A stretch of DNA of 20,296 nucleotides from contig JAJFTY010000027.1 in NCBI GenBank assembly GCA_021372695.1, positions 1-20,296 of the forward strand. Direction: 5' to 3'. The DNA is from Deltaproteobacteria bacterium (GTDB lineage Bacteria; Desulfobacterota; Syntrophia; Syntrophales; UBA5619). Shown in pieces: positions 7,548-15,417 of this stretch. How positions within the stretch are numbered: the stretch's first letter is position 1; every line of letters begins with the position of its first letter. The notes under the pieces are model-generated. The model was not told the DNA's origin. It did not search any database and was given only the letters and a program-made list of their open reading frames with translations. The position numbers were made by a program, and so were the translations under genes.

Positions 7548-8230
7548 CGGACGATCACGCGGAGAAGAGGCGTTTCCAGGCGCCTGGCCATGTCCGCGAG
7601 TTCCCCGGGCGAATAGGAGGCTTCCCCAAGAAATCGATCGTCGAGACATTTGGCCGGAACAAACGGCTGCAGCACATAAACCCCCCGTGCCAGCCATGCC
7701 GCGGTTTCCGCCAGATCTGCCGAATCGAGCTGCGAACGGACGATGGTGGTTCGAAATTCATGCCCGATTCCGGACGCGGCAATGAGTTCGACGCTTCGCC
7801 GGATCTTTTCGGTCTGAACCTCGACACGGGCGATCCGACCGTATTTCCCGAAGGGACCCTTGACGTCCATGGCCAGGTAGTCGACCAGGCCGTGGCGGAT
7901 CAATGTCTCGAGAACCTCCGGATTCGAACCGTTCGTGTCGATCTTGGCGAGATAACCCATCCCTTTGACCGCATGAAGGAAACGCTCCAGATGCGGCTGA
8001 AGCGTGGGCTCGCCGCCCGTCACCGTGACGGCGTCCAGCCTGCCCCGCCGGCTTTCCAGAAAAGAGATCACCTCCGCCTCCGGAAGAATCGGGCCGGACC
8101 GGGCCGGATCGACCAGTTCAGGATTGTGGCAGTAGGGGCAGCGGAAGTTGCATCCCCGGGTAAAAATGGTCGCGCAGATCCGACCCGGGAAATCGATCAG
8201 CGAGAATTTCCGCAGCCCCCCGATGACCAT
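7544..8230 (-). CDS. nrdG: Anaerobic ribonucleoside-triphosphate reductase activating protein
   Basis: A 228-residue radical SAM enzyme that installs the glycyl radical on NrdD. The [4Fe-4S] cluster motif CxxxCxxC is C27-NFR-C31-PY-C34, preceded by FPGRICATIFTRG and followed by HNPEL. The SAM-binding TGGEPT follows about 45 residues later. The length and N-terminal GGLRKFSLIDFPG match the short, roughly 230-residue NrdG type found beside NrdD in many anaerobes. The ATG lies three bases after the nrdD stop with no good Shine-Dalgarno, so translation is probably coupled to nrdD. Its stop codon sits inside the -35 of the next promoter. Confidence 0.95.
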   Translation of the reverse strand: MVIGGLRKFSLIDFPGRICATIFTRGCNFRCPYCHNPELVDPARSGPILPEAEVISFLESRRGRLDAVTVTGGEPTLQPHLERFLHAVKGMGYLAKIDTNGSNPEVLETLIRHGLVDYLAMDVKGPFGKYGRIARVEVQTEKIRRSVELIAASGIGHEFRTTIVRSQLDSADLAETAAWLARGVYVLQPFVPAKCLDDRFLGEASYSPGELADMARRLETPLLRVIVR

Positions 8231-8233
8231 CCG

Positions 8234-10324
8234 TCAGAACCTGTACTCTTTTCTGAGGCCGAACTCCTCCTGCTTTCCCTTGTTCCACTGTTTGACGGGT
8301 CTGAGATATCCGACGACCCGGGAATAGACCTCGCAAGCCTCTTCACAGGTGGGGCACGAGGCCACCTCCCCCTTCAGGTATCCATGGGACGGGCAGATGC
8401 TGAAGGTCGGGGTGAACGTCAGGTAGGGGAGGTGGTAACTCGTGCAGATCTTGCGGATCAGGGTCTTCACGGCCCGGGGGTCGGAGATGCGCTCCCCGGC
8501 ATAGGTGTGGAAGACCGTTCCGCCGGTGTACTTGGACTGGATCTCATCCTGGAGGTCCAGGGCCTCGAAAACGTCATCGGTATAGTTGACCGGGAGCTGC
8601 GTCGAGTTGGTGTAGAACGGTTCGCCCGTTGCGGCTTTGTCCCCGTTTTCATTGGCGCAGAGGATGTCCGGGTATTTCTGCTTGTCGGACCTGGCGAGCC
8701 GGTAAGAGGTCCCCTCGGCGGGAGTCGATTCCAGGTTATAGTTGTTCCCGGTCTCTTTCTGGAACAGGACCAGACGGTTGCGCATGAAGTCGAGCGTCTC
8801 TTTTGCAAACCGCTGTCCTTCCGGCGTCGCGATGCTCTGACCCAGAAGGTTGAGGCAGGCTTCGTTCATCCCCACGAGGCCGATGGTGGAAAAGTGGTTT
8901 TTCCAGTATTCGCCGAACCGCTCCTTGACGTTCCGCAGGTAGTGCTTCGTGTAGGGATAGAGGTTGCCGTCGGTAAATTTTTCCAGCACCTTTCTCTTGA
9001 CCTCCAGGCTCTCCTTCGCCGTCACCATCAGTTTCTCCAGTTGCTCCCGGAACTCCTCCTCCGTTTTCGCCAGATAGCCGATCCGGGGCATGTTGATGGT
9101 GATGACCCCGATCGAGCCCGTCAGGGGATTCGAGCCGAAGAGCCCGCCTCCCCGCTTCTGCAATTCCCGGTTGTCGATCCGCAGCCGGCAGCACATGCTC
9201 CGGGCGTCTTCAGGGTTCATGTCCGAATTGATGAAGTTGGAAAAGTAGGGCACGCCGTATTTCGCCGTCATCTCCCACAGCCCCTCGAATTTCGGGTCGT
9301 CCCATTTGAAATCCTTCGTGATGCTGTAGGTGGGAATCGGAAAGGTGAAGACACGCCCTTTGGCATCGCCTTCCGCCATGACCTCGAGAAAGGCCTTGTT
9401 GAAGAGATTCAACTCCTCTTGAAAATCGGCATAGGTCTCCTTCCGGGGTTCGCCGCCGACGATGACATTCTTATCCGCATAGTAGCGGGGCACCGTGATG
9501 TCGAGCGTCACGTTGGTGAAAGGCGTCTGGAAACCGACCCGCGTGGGAACATTGATGTTGAAGATGAACTCCTGAAGCGCCTGGCGGATATCCTGATAGC
9601 TCAGCCGGTCGTAGCGGATGAACGGAGCAAGCAGCGTGTCGAAATTGGAGAAGGCCTGGGCGCCGGCTGCCTCCCCCTGCAGGGTGTAGAAAAAATTGAC
9701 GACCTGGCCGAGCGCGCTGCGGAGGTGCTTGGCCGGCTTGCTCTCGACCTTCCCGGAGACGCCGCGGAAACCCTCCATGAGCAGATCGAAGAGATCCCAT
9801 CCCACGCAGTAGACCGAGAGCAGACTGAGGTCATGAATATGGAAATCCCCCTCCGTATGCGCCTGACGGACTTCCGGCGAATAGATCTCGTTGAGCCAGT
9901 AGACCTTGCTGACTTCGGAGGAGATGTAATTGTTCAACCCCTGGAGGGAATAATCCATGTTGCTGTTTTCGTGAATCTTCCAATCCATTTTTTTGAGATA
10001 CTGATCGACCAGGTCCACCTCCATCTTGTTGGTGATCTCCCGGAGGCGTGCATGCTGCTCGCGATAAATGATGTAGGCTTTCGCCGTCTTCCGGTAGGGG
10101 GAAGAAAGGAGTACTTCTTCGACGATATCCTGGATCTCTTCCACCGTGGTGATCCGGCTGTCGAAGATCTGTTCGGCCAGATTCAGAACGCGGATGGTCA
10201 GTGTCTTGGCGACGGCATCGTCGAACTCGGCGGTTGCCGCACCGGCCTTGGCGATCGCTTTGGTGATCTTCTCCGCATTGAATTTGAGCAGACGGCCGTC
10301 CCTCTTCTTGATCTGGCTGTGCAT
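8234..10324 (-). CDS. nrdD: Anaerobic (class III) ribonucleoside-triphosphate reductase
   Basis: A 696-residue glycyl-radical enzyme that reduces ribonucleoside triphosphates to deoxy forms without oxygen. The N-terminus (about 1-95) is an ATP-cone regulatory domain (KKRDGRLLKFNAEKITKAI). The catalytic barrel follows, with ARSMCCRLRID carrying a likely substrate-site cysteine. Near the C-terminus a zinc site is formed by C644, H647, C657 and C660. The glycyl-radical loop RVVGYLRPV has the radical Gly at 672, and the protein ends in EFGLRKEYRF. The frame is open 17 codons further upstream, but the ATG at 10324 is chosen because AGAGGAG (10331-10337) lies 6 nt ahead of it and the protein then starts at the ATP cone. 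nrdG follows after 3 nt. Confidence 0.97.
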   Translation of the reverse strand: MHSQIKKRDGRLLKFNAEKITKAIAKAGAATAEFDDAVAKTLTIRVLNLAEQIFDSRITTVEEIQDIVEEVLLSSPYRKTAKAYIIYREQHARLREITNKMEVDLVDQYLKKMDWKIHENSNMDYSLQGLNNYISSEVSKVYWLNEIYSPEVRQAHTEGDFHIHDLSLLSVYCVGWDLFDLLMEGFRGVSGKVESKPAKHLRSALGQVVNFFYTLQGEAAGAQAFSNFDTLLAPFIRYDRLSYQDIRQALQEFIFNINVPTRVGFQTPFTNVTLDITVPRYYADKNVIVGGEPRKETYADFQEELNLFNKAFLEVMAEGDAKGRVFTFPIPTYSITKDFKWDDPKFEGLWEMTAKYGVPYFSNFINSDMNPEDARSMCCRLRIDNRELQKRGGGLFGSNPLTGSIGVITINMPRIGYLAKTEEEFREQLEKLMVTAKESLEVKRKVLEKFTDGNLYPYTKHYLRNVKERFGEYWKNHFSTIGLVGMNEACLNLLGQSIATPEGQRFAKETLDFMRNRLVLFQKETGNNYNLESTPAEGTSYRLARSDKQKYPDILCANENGDKAATGEPFYTNSTQLPVNYTDDVFEALDLQDEIQSKYTGGTVFHTYAGERISDPRAVKTLIRKICTSYHLPYLTFTPTFSICPSHGYLKGEVASCPTCEEACEVYSRVVGYLRPVKQWNKGKQEEFGLRKEYRF

Positions 10325-10330
10325 GGATTT

Positions 10331-10337
10331 CTCCTCT
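10331..10337 (-). promoter_or_regulatory. Shine-Dalgarno fixing the nrdD start
   Basis: The minus strand reads AGAGGAG six bases before the ATG at 10324. The longer upstream start at 10375 would lie inside the NrdR-box region and lacks such a site, so the shorter protein is preferred. Confidence 0.75.
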
Positions 10338-10376
10338 ATTTCCGAGATGATCGTGATGTTTGGACCGGATGACAAA

Positions 10377-10392
10377 GCGCAATATGTAGTGG
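10377..10392 (-). promoter_or_regulatory. NrdR box, promoter-distal to the -35 (downstream of the -10)
   Basis: The plus strand reads GCGCAATATGTAGTGG. Against the published NrdR-box consensus acaCwAtATaTwGtgt, 12 of 16 positions match. It covers about +4 to +19 of the predicted nrdD transcript. It is paired with a second box whose start is 32 bp away, the spacing (about three helical turns) typical of NrdR operator pairs. NrdR is a zinc-finger/ATP-cone repressor of ribonucleotide reductase genes; its gene is not in this window. Confidence 0.75.
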
Positions 10393-10402
10393 TTTGATGG
10401 CG

Positions 10403-10430
10403 ATCATACTACCATATGTTGTCATGTCAA
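10403..10430 (-). promoter_or_regulatory. nrdDG promoter
   Basis: The minus strand has a perfect -35 TTGACA (10430-10425), a 16-nt spacer and -10 TATGAT (10408-10403, five of six). The transcription start is predicted near 10396, about 72 nt before the nrdD ATG. The spacer is exactly the second NrdR-like box, so bound repressor would block polymerase. This is one of the clearest promoters in the window. Confidence 0.72.
10409..10424 (-). promoter_or_regulatory. NrdR box lying between -35 and -10 of nrdD
   Basis: The plus strand reads CTACCATATGTTGTCA, matching the NrdR-box consensus at 10 of 16 positions and sharing the ATATG core with its partner at 10377-10392. The start-to-start distance of the two boxes is 32 bp. 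It fills the promoter spacer completely. Confidence 0.7.
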
Positions 10431-10497
10431 GGGGCAAAATGGAAAAATGTCACTTCGACAATGACACTCAAGGCTTACCCGAACCGGAGCGCCGTGC

Positions 10498-10526
10498 TTG
10501 CCTTTCCGCGAGCGGCATCGTATAGT
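10498..10526 (+). promoter_or_regulatory. Putative promoter of the Methyltransf_24-type gene
   Basis: TTGCCT (10498-10503, four of six) and TATAGT (10521-10526, five of six) are separated by 17 nt. The transcription start is predicted near 10533, about 41 nt before the ATG at 10574, with AGAGGAAGG in between as the ribosome-binding site. It is divergent from the nrdD promoter about 68 bp away. Confidence 0.5.
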
Positions 10527-10573
10527 CCCGGATCATTTTCCAGTCCACTAGTCGAAGAGGAAGGCCCTGCGCG

Positions 10574-11242
10574 ATGGATGTCGATGAACTCAAGCGGATG
10601 CATTTCAAGGGATTCATGGACGACGAAGAGGCTGTTCGTCTTTACGAACTGGCGCGCGAAGCCGCTCATCGCGGCCCCTGCCTCGAGATCGGCAGCTATT
10701 GCGGCCGCTCGGCCGCCTATCTGGGTCTGGGATGCCGCGAGGCCGGCGGGGTTCTCTTTTCGATCGACCATCACGCGGGGTCGGAAGAGCAGCAGCCGGG
10801 ACAAGCCTATTTCGATCCAGATCTTCTCGATCCCCTGACGGGACGGATCGACACGTTCCCGAGATTCCGGAATACCCTCCGGGAACTCTCGCTCGCAGAT
10901 ACCGTCGTGCCGATCGTCTCAAGCTCCGCGGTCGTCGCCCGCTTCTGGACCACGCCGCTCAGCCTGATCTTCATCGACGGGGGCCACACCTTCGAAGCGG
11001 CCTTCACCGACTACAACGCCTGGGTCTCCCATCTGCTTCCGGGCGGATACCTGGTCATCCACGACATCTTTTCCGACCCGGCCGACGGAGGCCAGGCGCC
11101 GCGCTGCATCTACGACATGGCCGTCGAATCCGGCCTCTTCGACGAGCTGCCCATGACTCGGACCCTGGGGGTTCTGCGGCGGGGATCACCGGGCCTGATC
11201 ACCGACCTCTCAAGGGATCGCTGGCACCGAAACGGTGATTGA
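10574..11242 (+). CDS. Class I SAM-dependent methyltransferase (Methyltransf_24-like)
   Basis: A 222-residue soluble protein with a Rossmann methyltransferase layout. The SAM-binding motif I is LEIGSYCGRSAAYL (about residues 37-50), the acidic end of strand 2 is LFSIDHH (64-67), and IFIDGGHTFEAAFTDYNAW follows with GGYLVIHDIF. The D-G-G-H and H-D dyads are typical of the Methyltransf_24 family often found in glycan and natural-product clusters. The ATG has AGAGGAAGG upstream. The 3' end overlaps the convergent radical SAM gene by 33 bp. The substrate is unknown; placement beside the glycosyltransferase operon suggests tailoring of the same product, which is inference. Confidence 0.85.
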   Translation: MDVDELKRMHFKGFMDDEEAVRLYELAREAAHRGPCLEIGSYCGRSAAYLGLGCREAGGVLFSIDHHAGSEEQQPGQAYFDPDLLDPLTGRIDTFPRFRNTLRELSLADTVVPIVSSSAVVARFWTTPLSLIFIDGGHTFEAAFTDYNAWVSHLLPGGYLVIHDIFSDPADGGQAPRCIYDMAVESGLFDELPMTRTLGVLRRGSPGLITDLSRDRWHRNGD

Positions 11243-12871
11243 TTCCGGCTCCGCGTCGAGACTTCCGACACGGTTGTTGTGGGTCCAGTACCATCGGCAT
11301 GTTCCGCCGGAGATCCCGGCGCGGATGTACCCTTTGGCGATGAATCCCCGGATCGCCCGGCGGATGATCCCCCCTTCCGCGCCGGTTTCCGCCTCGATGC
11401 GCCGGCAGAGCTCCTCCTCGAGGTGCGCCCCGTCTCCACAGAACTCCACGGGCGGCATCTCACCCAACCGTTCGATCAGGTCTTCCGAAAGCAGGCGATA
11501 GACCAGCTTCATCCGGAAATGGCCCTCGACCTGCATGTCTATCTCCGGCGTGTTGGTCCGCTCATGGTATCCCTCGACCATCTGCTCCCAGGTTGCAGTG
11601 ATCGTTGCTTCGAAGTCCGCCACGAAGCGGTTCATCTCTTCCGGAGAGAGCGCCGAGGTTCGGACGATGGCGCTGTTGGCGTCATATCGCGTCCAGTCGT
11701 CGGTCAGGATCTCCAGGTCGTATTTCTCGACCTCCTCGCGCACGGTCGTCCCGGGGAAGGGGGCCAGGAGATGGTAGCCGTAGAGAGAGCCGAGGCTGGC
11801 CGCAAAGGCTGCGGTCTCGCGGAGGGTCTCAGCCGTTTCGCCGGGGAGGCCGACGATGAAGGAGGTGTGCGCGAGAATCCCCGCCTCCCGGCAGAGGGAT
11901 ACGGCATGGCGGACCTGATCCAGGGTGATCCCCTTGCGGATCAACTTGAGCATCTCGGGATTTCCCGTTTCCACGCCGAAACTGACGCTGTCGCAGCCCG
12001 CTTTGCGCATCAGCTTCAAGGTCTCCAGGTCCACGGTGTTGACCCGGGCAAAGGCGCTCCAGGCGAACTTGAGTCCGCGCTTCAGGATCTCGTCGCACAC
12101 CTCCTTCACCTTTCCCCGGCTCGACACGAAGAGATCGTCCGCCACATTGATCCGGTCGATGCCGTAGGAGAGGATTTGCTCGATCTCGTCCACCACCAGG
12201 GTCGCCTTCCTGAGCCTCACCCGGTTCCCGACCATGCGGCGTCCCTGGCAGAAGATGCAGGAGTAGGGACAGCCGCGGGAGGTGATGATGCTGATCGAAT
12301 AACCGAGGGCCTGATAGCGTGAGAGGGGAAGGAGGTGGCGCGCCGGGAGCGGCAGCGTGTCCAGCTCTTCGATGAATGGCCGGGGGCCTGTATCGACGAT
12401 CCCCCCGTCGCAGCGGAACACCAATCCGCGGATCCCTGCCCACTTTTCGGGATCGAGCCCGGACGCCATCAGTTCGGCGATGGTCCCCTCCCCTTCCCCG
12501 GCGACGATCAGATCGATTCCTGGATAGTCCCTGAGGGTCCGTTCGGCGGAAAAGGAGACGTGGGGTCCCCCCATGACCGTCAGAAGCTCTGGGCGGTGGC
12601 GCTTCGCTTCGCAGACGATCTCCGCGGCACCGGGGAAATTGAGGGTGACCGATGTTGCCCCGAGCACGTCCGGACGGAAGGCGTCGATCTGCTCCCGCAG
12701 CTTTTCCGGCGTGTAGCGACTCACGATGAAATCGAAGATCCGGACCTCCGCCCCGGCCGCGTCGAAGGCGCCGGCGACATAGGTGACGCCCAGCGGCGGC
12801 GCCGGCGCCTCTTCCAGAGGATAGGGCGGCGCCACGATGGCCACCCGGACAGGTTCTTTTGCCGTATGCAA
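11210..12871 (-). CDS. B12-binding-type radical SAM protein
   Basis: A 553-residue protein. Residues about 8-130 resemble the cobalamin-binding Rossmann domain (VRVAIVAPPYP...PPLGVTYVAGAF, FRPDVLGATSVT, VMGGPHVSF, LIVAGEGEGTIAEL). No DxHxxG base-off motif is visible, as in many members. The radical SAM core at about 190-430 has the cluster motif C201-PYS-C205-IF-C208, then VADDLFVS, VSFGVETGNPEML and FIVGLPGET. The C-terminus (about 470-553) looks like a small helical or winged-helix unit (IIRRAIRGFIAKGYIR). Members methylate unactivated carbons or rearrange rings; the substrate here is unknown. The start is TTG at 12871, one base after the acyltransferase stop, with AAAGGGGGA ahead of it. 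Confidence 0.9.
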   Translation of the reverse strand: MHTAKEPVRVAIVAPPYPLEEAPAPPLGVTYVAGAFDAAGAEVRIFDFIVSRYTPEKLREQIDAFRPDVLGATSVTLNFPGAAEIVCEAKRHRPELLTVMGGPHVSFSAERTLRDYPGIDLIVAGEGEGTIAELMASGLDPEKWAGIRGLVFRCDGGIVDTGPRPFIEELDTLPLPARHLLPLSRYQALGYSISIITSRGCPYSCIFCQGRRMVGNRVRLRKATLVVDEIEQILSYGIDRINVADDLFVSSRGKVKEVCDEILKRGLKFAWSAFARVNTVDLETLKLMRKAGCDSVSFGVETGNPEMLKLIRKGITLDQVRHAVSLCREAGILAHTSFIVGLPGETAETLRETAAFAASLGSLYGYHLLAPFPGTTVREEVEKYDLEILTDDWTRYDANSAIVRTSALSPEEMNRFVADFEATITATWEQMVEGYHERTNTPEIDMQVEGHFRMKLVYRLLSEDLIERLGEMPPVEFCGDGAHLEEELCRRIEAETGAEGGIIRRAIRGFIAKGYIRAGISGGTCRWYWTHNNRVGSLDAEPESITVSVPAIP

Positions 12872-12872
12872 A

Positions 12873-13595
12873 TCAGTCCCCCTTTCTGGGAAGGATGAGC
12901 GAACGAAGCCACCCCAGCCAGGTGTTGTCTTTCATGAAATGACGATCGATCTCGGCGAACTGGACGGCGAGGGCCGCAGGATCCGCCAGCCAGTCGGCCC
13001 TGGTCTTCATCGGTTTCGCGGGATCGAGAACCTTCACGACCACGGCCGGATTCCCCGCGGCGATCGCATTGGCCGGGATATCGCGAACCACCACCGAACC
13101 GGCGCCGATGATGCTGTTCTCGCCGATCCGGACCCCCTTGCAGACGATCGCGCCGTCCCCGATCCAGACATTGTTTTCCACCTTCACGGGGTCGGTCTGT
13201 CCGATCGGCTGACCACGGTCATAGACGCCGTGCCAATCCGAATCGGTCACGAACGCCCCGTGGGCGAGCATGCAGCTCTCCCCGATCACGATCTCGGTCG
13301 CGGCGCTGATCCGCACGCCAGGGCAGATCAGGGAACATTTCCCGATCTCGATTCTCCCGCTGGCCCCGAACTCGGACCAGACCGTCAGCCGGACTTTCCA
13401 GTCCGGCGTGGCGATCACGGTGGCATAGTCTCCCAGGGTGACGGGCCCGCCGAAGATCTCGACATGCCAGGGCTTCATGAAGGTGCATCCCCGCCCGAGA
13501 TGATCGAAATGGGGTCGGAGGAAATGGTCCGCGTACCATCTCTGGAAATGGAGATCGAACCGTTTGAGGGAATATGGGCGGTGGTCTTTGCGCAA
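12873..13595 (-). CDS. Left-handed beta-helix acyltransferase (WbbJ/maltose-acetyltransferase type)
   Basis: A protein of about 240 residues with hexapeptide repeats: GPVTLGDYATVIA, GRIEIGKCSLICPGVRIS, TEIVIGESCMLAHGAFVTD, VKVENNVWIGDGAIVCKGVRIGENSIIGAGSVVVRDIPANAIAAGNPAVVVK. Such enzymes transfer acetyl or other acyl groups from CoA to sugars; the WIGDG...GAGSVV...AAGNPA ending is the classic C-terminal signature and S-D-W-H-G is the likely catalytic His region. The frame is open far upstream (to 14510), but that stretch lies over the toroid gene and is a shadow. TTG at 13595 is chosen, with GAGG 9 nt ahead and 5 bp after the toroid stop; TTG at 13604 is an alternative giving 243 residues. 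It probably O- or N-acylates the cluster's saccharide. Confidence 0.85.
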   Translation of the reverse strand: MRKDHRPYSLKRFDLHFQRWYADHFLRPHFDHLGRGCTFMKPWHVEIFGGPVTLGDYATVIATPDWKVRLTVWSEFGASGRIEIGKCSLICPGVRISAATEIVIGESCMLAHGAFVTDSDWHGVYDRGQPIGQTDPVKVENNVWIGDGAIVCKGVRIGENSIIGAGSVVVRDIPANAIAAGNPAVVVKVLDPAKPMKTRADWLADPAALAVQFAEIDRHFMKDNTWLGWLRSLILPRKGD

Positions 13596-13600
13596 CGGAA

Positions 13601-14710
13601 TCAACCTCGATCCGTGGTTCGGGCTGATGCGTTGTGTGGTTCGGAAGGCGTGGGGACCATCCCTCTGCATCTGCCCGGATATCCCCCGCCGTTCCAGAAG
13701 GCGTGGCTGAAGAGGCGGCCGCCCGGTGTGATATCGTGGAGTGCGTCGTGGGCCAGGAGAACCGCCGCCGCTGTCCAGGATGTCCTCTCTTCGGGCCAGA
13801 TCACCCCATCGGGAAAGGTCGCTCCCATCCAGTAGGAGCCGTCGTCGTACTTCTTGTCGCAGATCCAGTTGAAGACGATGGCCGCCCGCTCGTACTCTCC
13901 GACCGCCGCAAGCGTCAGGACCAGCTCCGATCCTTCCGCGATCGTGACCCAGGGGCGGTCGCAGACGCACCGGACCCCCCAGTCCGGCACGACGAACTTC
14001 TCCCAGGAGCGGTCGATCCTCTTGCGGGCCTCTGCGCCGGTGACCGCGCCGCAGAGCACGGGGTAGTACCAGTCCATCGAATAGCGCGCCTTCATCATGT
14101 TGAAAAGGCTGGGTCGGTGGCGGATCGCCTCTCCGAGCTTCCGGCCGGCCGCCTCCCAGTCCGAGCGTCTCCTGCCCAGAAGGTCCGCGATCGCGATCGC
14201 GCATTTGATGCTCATGCAGACGGAACTGGATCCGGTCAGGAGCGCCATCCGGTCGACGGCGCCTTTGCCGTTCCTGGCCCAGAAGAGTTCGCCGGTATCG
14301 GCCTGGAGCCCGACGGCGTAATCGATTCCCGCCTCCACGGTGGGCCAGAGATGGCGCACGAAAGGTCGATCCTGCGTGATCAGGAAGTGGTGGTAGACGC
14401 CGACGGCGATGTAGGAGGCGAGGTTGCTGTCCCGGGTCCTGTCCTCGGGGACGCCATTCCGGGTGGCCGACCACCAGCTCCCGTCCGGCAACTGCGCTCC
14501 GGCCATCCACTGATAGGCTCTCTCCGCCTCCCGGATGCGTCCGGCCGCACTCAGACCCATGGCGCTCTCCACGTGGTCCCAGGGATCGGTCTTTCCTTCC
14601 GCCGACCAGGGAATTTCGCCGTTCGGTTTCTGCAGGCCGGCGATAAAGTCCGCGACAAGATCCACGTCCACGCGCGATCGCGCCAGTTCTTGCGAAAGGG
14701 GCAACTCCAT
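13601..14710 (-). CDS. Alpha/alpha-toroid protein (prenyltransferase/squalene-oxidase-repeat-like), function unknown
   Basis: A 369-residue soluble protein with repeated helical units and turn motifs rich in Gly and Trp: LQKPNGEIPW, AQLPDGSWW, LQADTGELFW and KYDDGSYWMG. These recall terpenoid-cyclase and protein-prenyltransferase toroids. Databases often label such proteins 'prenyltransferase'. The DxDD motif of squalene-hopene cyclases is not visible, and it is short for a cyclase (about 630 residues). The GKTDPWDHVESAMGL segment near residue 40 is the most striking conserved-looking patch. A glycoside-hydrolase-like or saccharide-binding toroid is equally possible. The ATG at 14710 overlaps the preceding methyltransferase stop as TGATG. 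Product class is moderately sure; activity is unknown. Confidence 0.78.
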   Translation of the reverse strand: MELPLSQELARSRVDVDLVADFIAGLQKPNGEIPWSAEGKTDPWDHVESAMGLSAAGRIREAERAYQWMAGAQLPDGSWWSATRNGVPEDRTRDSNLASYIAVGVYHHFLITQDRPFVRHLWPTVEAGIDYAVGLQADTGELFWARNGKGAVDRMALLTGSSSVCMSIKCAIAIADLLGRRRSDWEAAGRKLGEAIRHRPSLFNMMKARYSMDWYYPVLCGAVTGAEARKRIDRSWEKFVVPDWGVRCVCDRPWVTIAEGSELVLTLAAVGEYERAAIVFNWICDKKYDDGSYWMGATFPDGVIWPEERTSWTAAAVLLAHDALHDITPGGRLFSHAFWNGGGYPGRCRGMVPTPSEPHNASARTTDRG

Positions 14711-15417
14711 CAGCGGTATCCTTTTTTCAGATAGAAGATGATGCTCTTGCCGATCAGCGGGTTCAGAATCCTCTCCATCCAGGCGGTCAGCGGGGGATGC
14801 CGGATGATGTCCCATTCGAGAAATTTCCGGTAGGCCACGACCAGCGGAAAATCGTCGTTCTTGTGCCCCACGAGACACTTGAGCCACCAGTAGGGCGAGT
14901 GCAAGCCGTGCCGGTAGCGGATCCCCCGGCACCGGACCCCCGCGGACTCCAGAAGATGCTTCAACTCGGGCTTCCGGTAGATCCGGATGTGGCCGCCCGG
15001 CTCCTGATGGTAGGCCCGGGAGATGGCCCAGCAGATCCGCTCCGGCCAGAAACGGGGAACCGTGACCACCATATCCCCACCGGGCTTCAGGACCCTGACC
15101 AGTTCCTGGACCGCAGCGCGGTTGTCCGCGATATGTTCCAGGACCTCCGAGCAGACCACGACATCGAAACTCCCGTCGCCGAAGGGAAGTTGCGTCACGT
15201 CGGCTTGGGCCACCACCCACCGGCCCGATTTCTCCCCGGACATGAGGGAGAGGTACCCCCGTGCCTTCCCGAGATCGCCCCGGTTCAGGTCCACGCCCAC
15301 GACATCGACGCCCGGCGTCCGGAACGGCTCGCAGAGGTGCCTTCCACTGCCGCAGCCGGCGTCGAGGAGCCGGATCCCCGGACGCAGTGGGATCCGCCTG
15401 AAATCAACCGTGAGCAT
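14710..15417 (-). CDS. Class I SAM-dependent methyltransferase (Methyltransf_11 type)
   Basis: A 235-residue soluble protein. Motif I is LLDAGCGSGRHL (about 17-28), followed by VVGVDLNRGDL for strand 2, QADVTQLPFGDGSFDVVVCSEVLEHI for motifs II and III, and LVRVLKPGGDMVVTVP. The C-terminal region is helical and basic, ending FYLKKGYR. The frame is open 14 codons upstream, but the ATG at 15417 has CGGGAGG 6 nt ahead and overlaps the glycosyltransferase end by 14 bp, so translation is probably coupled. Methyltransferases of this form in glycan operons often O-methylate sugars or act on a lipid carrier; the substrate cannot be told here. Confidence 0.9.
   Translation of the reverse strand: MLTVDFRRIPLRPGIRLLDAGCGSGRHLCEPFRTPGVDVVGVDLNRGDLGKARGYLSLMSGEKSGRWVVAQADVTQLPFGDGSFDVVVCSEVLEHIADNRAAVQELVRVLKPGGDMVVTVPRFWPERICWAISRAYHQEPGGHIRIYRKPELKHLLESAGVRCRGIRYRHGLHSPYWWLKCLVGHKNDDFPLVVAYRKFLEWDIIRHPPLTAWMERILNPLIGKSIIFYLKKGYR

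Noticed and set aside
7460..10372. A 970-codon open frame on the plus strand opposite nrdG and nrdD.
   Set aside because: It is antisense to two unmistakable genes, its translation shows no family motifs, and long antisense frames are common in GC-rich DNA because of codon bias.
13596..14510. The upstream 300 or so codons of the acyltransferase frame, suggesting a 545-residue fusion.
   Set aside because: They lie over the toroid gene in another frame and translate to low-complexity Arg/Gly/Pro sequence; the hexapeptide protein begins near 13595.
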